From positions 1 to 9,291 of the forward strand of contig JAHHKH010000259.1 of the NCBI GenBank assembly GCA_018679695.1: a stretch of DNA of 9,291 bases. Direction: 5' to 3'. Positions 1-8,800 of the stretch are shown in pieces. Positions within the stretch are counted from its first letter, which is position 1. Each line of letters starts with the position of its first letter. The notes under the pieces are model-generated. The model saw only the letters and a program-made list of their open reading frames with translations. It was not told where the DNA came from and searched no databases. A program made the position numbers and the translations under genes. The DNA comes from Maribacter sp. (GTDB lineage Bacteria; Bacteroidota; Bacteroidia; Flavobacteriales; Flavobacteriaceae).

Positions 1-2061
1 GGATTGGGTGATATTGGACCTTTAGCCTCTAAACCGGTGATGGAGGGTAAGAGCTTGCTTTTTAAGATTTTTGCCGATATAGATGGGATGGATATTGAAA
101 TTGATGCAACCGATGTCGATAAATTTGTGGAGACGGTAAAGGCCATTGCCCCGACATTTGGCGGTATAAACCTAGAGGATATCAAGGCGCCTGAAGCTTT
201 TGAGATCGAAAGACGCTTGAAGGAAGAACTTGATATTCCCGTGATGCATGATGACCAGCATGGTACTGCAATAATTTCTGCCGCAGCCCTTTTAAATGCA
301 TTGGATATTACAAAGAAAAAGATCGGGGATGTTCGTATTGTCATAAGTGGGGCAGGTGCCGCGGCCGTTTCCTGTACACGATTGTATAAGGCTTTTGGGG
401 CTAGTGCCGATAATATTGTAATGTTGGATAGTAAGGGAGTCATACGAAAGGACCGAGAGCATCTTTCAACTGAAAAACTGGAATTTGCAACTGATAGAAA
501 AATACAAACATTGGCCGAAGCCATGCAGGACGCAGATGTTTTCATTGGACTTTCTATTGCGGATATCGTTACGCCGAAAATGTTGAAGACAATGGCCAAA
601 AACCCTATCGTTTTTGCCATGGCCAATCCCAATCCCGAAATCAGTTATGCGTTGGCCTGTAAAACAAGAAAGGATATTATCATGGCGACAGGTCGGTCAG
701 ATCATCCTAACCAAGTAAATAATGTTCTTGGTTTCCCCTTTATTTTTAGAGGGGCACTGGATGTGCGGGCAACAAAAATCAATGAGGAGATGAAGATGGC
801 AGCTGTACTTGCATTGGCTGATTTGGCCAAACAAGCTGTTCCAGAACAGGTAAATATTGCATATTCCGAAACGCGATTGGCCTATGGTAAGGATTATATC
901 ATCCCCAAACCTTTTGACCCAAGGCTAATTGCGGAAATTCCCCCAGCTGTTGCAAAGGCAGCCATGGATAGTGGAGTGGCCAAAGAACCAATTACGGACT
1001 GGGCAAAATATACAGAACGGCTGTTAAGGCGTTCAGGCAGTGACAATAAAGTGGTAAGGCTATTGCATAGCAGGGCGAAGTTGAATCCTAAGAAAATCGT
1101 GTTTGCCGAAGCCAATCATTTGGATGTTTTGAAAACTGCCCAGATAGTTTACGAGGAAGGAATTGCCATTCCGATCTTATTAGGAAATAAAGAGGTCATC
1201 AATGAACTGAAAAAGGAATTGGAATTTGATGCGGATGTTTTGATAATTGACCCTAAAAATGAAGATTCTTTAGCAAAACGCAACCAATATGCAACCAGAT
1301 ATTGGCAAGGCACAAATAGAAATGGAGTTACCTTATATGGTGCAAAGACCAAAATGAGGGAACGAAATTATTATGCGGCAATGATGGTTTTTTCTAGCGA
1401 TGCGGATGGAATGATATCAGGGTACTCAAGGGCATATCCTACGGTAATAAAACCTGTTTTCGAAGTAATTGGCAGGGCTAAAGGGGTAAGGCGTGCGGCA
1501 ACGGTCAATATTATGAATACCGAACGGGGTCCATTACTATTGGCAGACACCTCGATAAATATTGACCCTTCGGCTGAAGAACTCGCAGAAATAGCGGTTA
1601 TGACTGCAAATTTGGCTGAGGCTTTTGGTTTTGAGCCCGTAATTGCCATGTTGTCTTATGCGAATTTTGGGTCTTCAACGCATCCTAACGCGAAAAAAGT
1701 AAACAAAGCGGTTGAAATATTGCATGAAACCCATCCTGACTTGATCATTGATGGCGAGATCCAGACCGATTTTGCACTGAATATGGAACTGCATCAAAGT
1801 AATTTTCCCTTTTCCAAATTAGCAGGTAAGAAAGTGAATACCTTCGTATTTCCCAACTTGGAATCGGCCAATATTACCTACAAACTTTTAAAGGAACTCA
1901 ATGGGGCAGATTCCATAGGACCAATTATGCTGGGTCTTCGAAAAGCAGTTCATGTACTTCAATTGGGTGCAGATGTAGATGAAATGGTGAATATGACAGC
2001 AGTAGCGGTTATTGATGCCCAAGAAAGGGAAAAGCGAAAGATTAATAAAGTAAAAATATAA
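1..2061 (+). CDS. maeB: NADP-dependent malic enzyme, MaeB type (malic enzyme + phosphotransacetylase-like domain); 5' end outside the window
   Basis: Oxidatively decarboxylates malate to pyruvate and CO2 while reducing NAD(P)+, in the cytoplasm, linking the TCA cycle to pyruvate and supplying reducing power. The frame is open from base 1 and begins inside the conserved GLGDIG segment. By alignment from memory to E. coli MaeB about 77 N-terminal residues are missing, including the catalytic Tyr (E. coli Tyr39), so the TTG at 4 is not the start. Numbering from base 1, the visible parts are KPVMEGK (11-17, with K17 matching catalytic Lys94), metal-ligand region LEDIKAP (E59/D60), DDQHG (84-88), a dinucleotide-binding GAGAAA (117-122), DSKG (143-146), ANPNPE (208-213) and GRSDHPNQVNN (231-241). 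From about 361 to the end lies a phosphotransacetylase-like domain, known in this family to be regulatory (acetyl-CoA response) rather than catalytic. The full protein would be about 763 residues, close to the 759 of E. coli. NAD versus NADP preference cannot be read safely from sequence. The frame shows no damage. Confidence 0.96.
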   Translation, partial: GLGDIGPLASKPVMEGKSLLFKIFADIDGMDIEIDATDVDKFVETVKAIAPTFGGINLEDIKAPEAFEIERRLKEELDIPVMHDDQHGTAIISAAALLNALDITKKKIGDVRIVISGAGAAAVSCTRLYKAFGASADNIVMLDSKGVIRKDREHLSTEKLEFATDRKIQTLAEAMQDADVFIGLSIADIVTPKMLKTMAKNPIVFAMANPNPEISYALACKTRKDIIMATGRSDHPNQVNNVLGFPFIFRGALDVRATKINEEMKMAAVLALADLAKQAVPEQVNIAYSETRLAYGKDYIIPKPFDPRLIAEIPPAVAKAAMDSGVAKEPITDWAKYTERLLRRSGSDNKVVRLLHSRAKLNPKKIVFAEANHLDVLKTAQIVYEEGIAIPILLGNKEVINELKKELEFDADVLIIDPKNEDSLAKRNQYATRYWQGTNRNGVTLYGAKTKMRERNYYAAMMVFSSDADGMISGYSRAYPTVIKPVFEVIGRAKGVRRAATVNIMNTERGPLLLADTSINIDPSAEELAEIAVMTANLAEAFGFEPVIAMLSYANFGSSTHPNAKKVNKAVEILHETHPDLIIDGEIQTDFALNMELHQSNFPFSKLAGKKVNTFVFPNLESANITYKLLKELNGADSIGPIMLGLRKAVHVLQLGADVDEMVNMTAVAVIDAQEREKRKINKVKI

Positions 2062-2075
2062 AATAGCGAACTGCA

Positions 2076-2102
2076 TAACGGTGGTTTTCGTTAGAGACAA
2101 CG
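2076..2102. repeat. Short overlapping inverted repeat (TAACG/CGTTA and CGTT/AACG) in the maeB-ruvA spacer
   Basis: In the 95-bp spacer, TAACG (2076-2080) pairs with CGTTA (2089-2093) around an 8-base loop. The same CGTT can alternatively pair with AACG (2099-2102) around a 6-base loop. The two hairpins share an arm and exclude each other. Both stems are only 4-5 bp and no T-run follows, so this is not a convincing intrinsic terminator. It could be a chance pattern, a remnant of a dispersed intergenic repeat, or a weak RNA processing site. The rest of the spacer (2103-2156) is AT-rich, and I found no copy of the Bacteroidota -7 box TAnnTTTG in it. Confidence 0.3.
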
Positions 2103-2156
2103 TTTAATTAAATGAAATAATAATCATCGTAATCCTTAACCCATAACCTAGAGTCA

Positions 2157-2738
2157 ATGATAACCCATCTTAAAGGAAAATTGGTTGAAAAGAATCCTAC
2201 ACATGTAATTATTGAATGTGCTGGTGTCGGTTATTTTGTAAATATTTCGCTTAACACCTTCTCGAATTTAAAAAATGAAGAGCATATAAGCTTGTTTACC
2301 CATTTACAGGTTAGGGAAGATTCACATACACTTTTTGGTTTTGCCGAGAAATCAGAAAGGGAAATTTTTAGATTATTGCTATCGGTTTCCGGAATTGGGG
2401 CGAGTACGGCCAGAACCATGCTTTCCTCCCTAACGCCATTACAAATTCGGGACGCAATTGCCAATGGCGATGTTCCTACCATACAAGGCATTAAGGGTAT
2501 TGGTGCCAAAACTGCCCAAAGGGTGATTCTTGACCTTAGGGACAAGATTTTGAAAGTGTATGATATTGACGAAGTTTCCATCAATTCGAACAATACAAAT
2601 AAAGAAGAAGCGTTATCTGCTTTAGAGGTTCTTGGATTTGTCCGTAGACAGGCCGAAAAGGTTGTGGACAAAGTATTAATCCAGGATCCTTCACTAAGCG
2701 TTGAGAACATTATAAAACTAGCGCTTAAAAATTTGTAA
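2157..2738 (+). CDS. ruvA: Holliday junction branch migration complex subunit RuvA
   Basis: RuvA binds four-way DNA junctions as a tetramer and loads the RuvB motor, which drives branch migration during recombination and repair; RuvC then cuts the junction. The 193 residues match the usual family length (about 190-205). Residues 1-62 form the OB-fold domain, opening MITHLKGKL and ending in REDSHTLFGF. E54 and D55 match the acidic pin (Glu55/Asp56 in E. coli) that helps separate strands at the junction. Two helix-hairpin-helix motifs follow: SVSGIGASTARTML (76-89) and IKGIGAKTAQRVILDL (112-127). A polar Ser/Asn-rich linker (about 138-148) leads to the C-terminal RuvB-binding domain (about 149-193). 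The ATG at 2157 is chosen because it gives the canonical RuvA N-terminus; no strong Shine-Dalgarno precedes it, as is usual in Bacteroidota. Neither ruvB nor ruvC is in the window. sprA starts 5 bases after the stop, which implies co-transcription. Confidence 0.97.
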   Translation: MITHLKGKLVEKNPTHVIIECAGVGYFVNISLNTFSNLKNEEHISLFTHLQVREDSHTLFGFAEKSEREIFRLLLSVSGIGASTARTMLSSLTPLQIRDAIANGDVPTIQGIKGIGAKTAQRVILDLRDKILKVYDIDEVSINSNNTNKEEALSALEVLGFVRRQAEKVVDKVLIQDPSLSVENIIKLALKNL

Positions 2739-2743
2739 TAAGT

Positions 2744-2836
2744 TTGAAAAAAGGGGCAAAACAAATTCTTAAATATTCATTTAAGCTTATAATCCTATTC
2801 GCTTTTTTCTTTGGGACTGTAGAATTTTCTTACGCC
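2744..2836 (+). other. Predicted Sec signal peptide of SprA
   Basis: Residues 1-31 show a basic N-region (Lys at 2, 3, 6, 10 and 14), a hydrophobic core (LIILFAFFFG, 15-24) and a signal peptidase I-type site, S-Y-A before Q32-D33. The mature protein would start Gln-Asp, followed by an acidic stretch (EGEDDNEQ, 35-42). No Cys sits at the cleavage point, so this is not a lipoprotein signal. The segment also decides the gene start, because only translation from the TTG at 2744 includes it. Confidence 0.9.
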
Positions 2837-5800
2837 CAGGATACTGAAGGTGAAGATGATAATGAGCAGGTGGCAGACTCCCTTAAAACTGGCTTTTCCC
2901 TTGGAAAATTAAAGTTTGATAATCCTGAGAGCATCACATCCAAATACATTTATGACCCCAATCTCGATAGGTATATTTATTCCGAGAAAGTTGGTGATTT
3001 TGATATTGGTTACCCTATTATCCTGACCCCCGAACAGTATATGGAACTGGTTCGCAAGGAAGGGATGAAAGACTATTTCAAGGAAAAACTTGATGCCTAT
3101 TCAGGAAAGAAAGAAGGTAGCGAAGAAGCTAGAAAAAACCTTCTACCTAATTTTTATATCAATAATAATTTCTTTCAGTCTGTTTTTGGCGGCAATACCA
3201 TCGAAGTGATTCCACAAGGTTCTGTGGCTATGGATCTGGGTGTAATTTGGCAGAAAAATGATAATCCATCACTTTCGCCAAGAAACCGTACCAATTTGTC
3301 ATTTGACTTTGATCAACGCATAAGTTTGAGTATGTTGGGCAAGATCGGGGAAAGACTTCAGGTAACGGCAAATTATGATACCGAGGCTACCTTTGATTTT
3401 CAGAATATAGTTAAATTGGATTATACACCTACCGAAGATGATATACTTCAGAAGATCGAAGTAGGTAATGTAAATATGCCACTGAATAGTTCCTTGATCA
3501 CCGGGGCCCAAAGTTTATTCGGGGTAAAAACACAATTGCAATTCGGGAAGACCAAGGTAACAGCCGTTTTTTCGGAACAGCGCTCCCAAAATAATACGGT
3601 TGTTGCGCAGGGCGGTGGCACGATCAATGAATTTTCAATTACAGCCTTGGATTATGATGAGGACAGGCACTTTTTCCTTGCCCAATATTTTAGGGATAAT
3701 TATGATGATGCCTTGGCAAACTATCCTTATATACAAAGTCAAGTGCAGATTACAAGATTGGAGGTTTGGGTGACCAATAGGAGCCAACAAACCTTGAATG
3801 TTCGCAATGTAGTTGCAATCCAGGATTTAGCCGAGTCAATAGAAGATAAAACTAGAATTGGCATTAGCAATGGGGATCCTGCCGGGTTTTTTAATAACCC
3901 TGCTAATGTGCTGCCTAGAAACAATGCCAATGATTTTGATCCTGCTCAGATTGGAACAGGAGGAGTATTGACAGAATCTATTCGCGATATTGCCACTGTT
4001 GAGGCCGGTTTTAATATCCCAGGGTATCAAGTCAACCAAGGATTCGATTATGCCATTCTTGAAAATGCCAGAAAATTGGAAATCTCAAGGGATTATGAAT
4101 TTAACACACAATTGGGGTATATCTCATTGAACCAAAGGTTGAGTAATGATGAGGTACTGGCCGTAGCCTACCAATATACCTATAATGGTGAAGTATACCA
4201 AGTTGGTGAATTCGCAAATGGCGGATTGGATGCAACTACGGTATCTGGAGGGGTCACAGGTGTAAATCCTGTAATCAATAACAATACACTTGTATTGAAG
4301 TTGCTGAAAAGTAACATCACCAATATTACAGATCCTATTTGGGATTTGATGATGAAAAATATTTATGCAACTGGGGCTTTTAGATTAAGTCAGGAAGATT
4401 TTAAGTTAAATATCCTCTATTCGGATCCCACCCCAAGAAACTATATTACTCCAGTGGAGGAAGGTCCAGGTTCAGGTTGGCCCGATTCACCCAAACCTCT
4501 GCAAGAGCGCATTTTATTGGATGTTTTCAATTTAGATCGATTGAATGTCTACAACGATGTGCAACCCGGTGGTGACGGTTTCTTCGATTTTATCCCTGGA
4601 CTAACGGTCGATACACAGGGCGGAAGAATCATTTTTACCAAGGTAGAGCCTTTTGGGGAATATATGTTCGAATTGTTGGGAAGTGGAACATATGATGTAA
4701 TCAATGATCAAGGGTATAATGCCAACCAGCGAAAATATGTTTTTAGGGATATGTATACCCAAACCAAAGCTGCTGCATTACAAGACCCCGTTAAAAATAA
4801 ATTTTTGTTAAAAGGGCGATACAAATCAGAAGGAAGCAGTGGTATTCCTATAGGGGCTTTCAATGTGCCCCGTGGTTCGGTCAGGGTCACTGCCGGGGGT
4901 AGGACCTTACAAGAAGGCATAGACTATACGGTAAATTATCAGGCGGGTACAGTACAGATATTGGATCCTAGTCTAGAGGCTTCGAACACCCCAATCAATA
5001 TTTCGGTGGAAAATAATGCTGTATTTGGACAGCAAACCCGAAGGTTTACCGGAATTAATGTAGAGCACCAAGTCAATAAGAATTTCATTTTGGGCGCTAC
5101 CTTATTGAATCTGAATGAGCGGCCCTTGACCCAAAAATCAAATTTTGGTGTTGAACCTGTGAACAATACCATTTTCGGATTGAACGGTAATTTCTCGACA
5201 GAGGTACCATTTTTAACCCGTATGGTGAATAAACTCCCGAATATAGATACTGATGTCCCCTCCAATTTATCGGTACGTGGAGAGGTTGCCTGGTTAAAAC
5301 CAAACTCACCTAAGAATGCCGATTTTCAAGGCGAGACCACAACTTATTTAGATGATTTTGAAGGCGCTCAGGCCTTGATAGATATCCGCTCTTCGTTGGG
5401 CTGGTCACTGGCGAGTACACCATTGGAATTTGCCCCTGGTGGTGTACTTTCAGGCAGTGCCCCTGAAGATCCTGAGAACCTAGTCAATGGTTATGGCAGG
5501 GCGAAAATGGCCTGGTATACCATTGACCCTATTTTCTATACGAATCAAAGACCCGCCGGAATAAGTGATAATGACATATCTACCAATGCCACTCGTAGGG
5601 TGTTTATTGATGAGGTATTTCCCCAGGTCGATATTGCCCAAGGCCAAACCACGGTACAAGGAACTTTGGACTTGGCATACTACCCCAATAATAAAGGGCC
5701 TTATAATACCAATCCAGATTTTGCCACAGAAGCTCCTCAAGATAAGTGGGCGGGGATAATGCGTTCATTAAGTAGTACCGATTTTGAACAATCGAATGTG

Positions 5801-8800
5801 GAATTCGTTCAATTTTGGGTATTGGATCCTTACCTTGACGGCATAGCAACAAGTCCGGGTGAACTTGTATTTAATTTAGGAAATATCTCTGAGGATGTAC
5901 TCAAAGATGGTAGGAAACAATATGAGAATGGTCTTCCTGTAGATACCGAGGCTTTGATTTATGAACCTTCATGGGGTATAGTTCCTGCAACACAGGCTTT
6001 GGTTTATGCCTTCGATGCAAATGAAGCGAATAGAGTTTTGCAAGATGTTGGTTTTGATGGTTTGAATGATGCTGCCGAAGTTGCTATTTATGGTCCTGGT
6101 GAAGATCCTGCCTTGGACAATTATCAGTATTATTTGAATCGGGAAGGAAGTATCCTGGAAAGATATTTCGATTTTAACAACCCTGATGGCAACTCACCTG
6201 TTGAGGTTACCAACACCAATCGTGGTTCAACTACCCTCCCCGATGTTGAGGATATTGATCGTGATTTGACCATGAATACGGTAAATAGTTATTATGAGTA
6301 TAGGATTCCGATTGCTCCGAATACGAGTATCAATGACAAGTATGTGACCGATATCAAAGAGGGCGTCACCCCTGATTTACCTAATGGTAGTCAATTGAAC
6401 CGTAGATGGATACAGTATAAAATACCACTTAGCGATTTTACCGATGCTGTTGGTGGAATTACAGATTTCAGATCAATAAGTTTCATGCGGATGTACCTTA
6501 CAGGTTTCAGTAGTGATGTAGTATTGCGCTTCGCGACAATGGATTTGGTTCGAGGCGATTGGCGTACCTATACAAAAACGCTTCAGGATGAATTGATAGA
6601 TAATGATCCCTCCGACGATGGTACTGTTGTAGATGTCAATACCGTGAACATAGAGGAAAACAATACACGAACCCCTATACCCTATGTTTTGCCTCCGGGA
6701 GTAGTTCGCGAGCAATTGAATAACAACAACACCATTATTCGTCAGAATGAGCAATCATTGTCCTTTGTTGTTGAAAATTTGGAATCCCAGGATTCGCGAG
6801 GCGTTTTTAAAAGTTTGAATATTGATATTCGTCAGTACAAAAAACTAAAAATGTTCATGCATGCCGAAAAAATAGAGAGTAGTGATTATTCAGATGATGC
6901 CAATCCTTTGGTTGGATTTTTGAGACTGGGAACTGACTTATCCCAAAACTATTATCAAATGGAATTGCCCTTACAGCTTACATCGTTCGGAGCGGCATCT
7001 GAGAGTGAGATTTGGCCAGATGTAAATGAATTGGAAGTTCTTTTAAGTGATTTAAATAAGGTAAAATCACAAAGAATTGCGAATAGAACCAATACACCTT
7101 TGAATGAACTACAATTTTTTGAGGTTGAAAATGGCGAAGTAATCCCAGTGCCGGAATTCGCGCCTAGAACGTTGGGTAGGTTGCGTATTGGAATTCGCGG
7201 TAATCCTTCATTGGGAAGTATTCGTAGTATGATGGTAGGTATCAAGAATATCGATATTTTACCCGCAAGAGGTGAGGTCTGGTTCAATGAATTGCGTTTG
7301 GCTGGTTTGGATAATAATGGGGGGTGGGCAGCTGTGGCCTCAGTCGACGCCAACATTGCCGATTTTGCAAATGTTACGGCAACAGGAACCCAAAGCACAT
7401 CAGGTTTTGGATCGATCGACCAAATGCCGAATGAACGTGCCCGTGAAGATGCCATTTCCTATGATCTCGTCACGAATGTGAATGTGGGTCAGTTACTACC
7501 AAAAAAATGGGGTATTCAAATTCCGTTTAACTATGGGATATCGGAACAAATGATCACTCCTGAATTTGACCCGGTTTATGATGATTTAAAGTTAGATGAT
7601 CTGATAGCCTCTGCACCTACTCAGGAAGAAGCAGAACAGACTTTGGAGCAAGCAGAGGACTATACCAAGAGAACGAGCATTAATTTGATCGGCGTTCGTA
7701 AGGAGAGGGGCGAAGATGCTGAAGCCAATTTCTATGATGTTGAAAACTTCACCTTTAATTATTCATATAATGAAACCGATCATCGCGATTTTGAAATTGC
7801 GGAACTTAGGGATCAGAATGTGAATACGGGTTTTGTTTATAATCATAATTTCAAACCCGTTGAGGTTGCTCCCTTTGCCAAGAAGGACTCGCTTTTTACT
7901 GGACAATATTGGCAATGGCTAAAAGATCTGAACTTCAATTTATTGCCGACGAGTGTTTCGGTCAATTCAAATATCAATAGGCAGTTTAACCAACAAAAGT
8001 TCAGAGAGGTTTTTGAACCAGGGGTAGAATCGTTGGATTTACCTTTCCTTCAACAACGGAATTATTTGTTCAATTGGCAATATGCCATAAATTACAGCTT
8101 GAGCAAGTCCTTAAGTTTAAATCTTACGGCCAGCAACAATAATATTGTACGTAACTATTTTACCGAAGAAGGCAATCCGGATTCGGAGATTGACCAAAGT
8201 TTGGGATTATGGGATGGTTTCTGGGATTTGGGAGAACCCAATAGACATTCGCAACAGATGCAGTTGAATTACGAACTCCCATTCAATAAGATACCTGCCT
8301 TGGATTTTATAAATGCACAATACTCGTATACCAGCAATTTTGATTGGCAGCGTGGCGGTGATGCTTTGAGTGAAGTTGCAAGTGAAGTGTTGGGCAGACC
8401 AGAATCGATTAACACGGTTCAAAATGCAAATACACATAATTTGACTGCAGCTTTAAGCATGCAAAAATTTTATGATTTAATCGGTTTGAAAAAGCGAGAT
8501 GGTAAAGGGGCGACAAGTAAGGCGCCGATAAGAAGGGATAAGGCCGGAAATGTAGCTTCTGATCAGAATCCGCCTAAGCAGAAGACCAGTGCCTTATTCA
8601 ATACGGCAGTTGATGTTTTGACCATGGTTAAAAGATTGAACATCAATTATAATGAAAGCAATGGTAAAGTGTTACCGGGATATACGCAATCTATCGGATT
8701 TATAGGAACGACACGACCCACTTTGGGATTTGTTTTTGGAAGCCAAGCCGATGTAAGGTTTGAAGCGGCCAGGAATGGTTGGCTAACCACCTTTCCTGAT

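Noticed and set aside
4..6. TTG as the start of the malic enzyme
   Set aside because: It lies inside the conserved GLGDIG segment, and family members have about 77 further residues before this point, including the catalytic Tyr. The gene simply runs off the left edge.
2062..2156. Intrinsic terminator or Bacteroidota-type promoter between maeB and ruvA
   Set aside because: The hairpin stems are only 4-5 bp with no T-run after them, and no TAnnTTTG -7 box is visible. Neither could be called.
2231..2764. 177-codon open frame on the - strand opposite ruvA
   Set aside because: It lies almost wholly antisense to a well-supported ruvA, its product resembles no family I recognise, and it is rich in Ser and Leu as expected for a shadow frame.
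3041..3043. ATG as the sprA start
   Set aside because: It is residue 100 of the frame. Starting here would remove the signal peptide and conserved N-terminal sequence, which an outer-membrane protein needs.
6955..7455. 166-codon open frame on the - strand inside sprA
   Set aside because: It is antisense to an intact, recognisable SprA frame, with no independent start context or recognisable domain.
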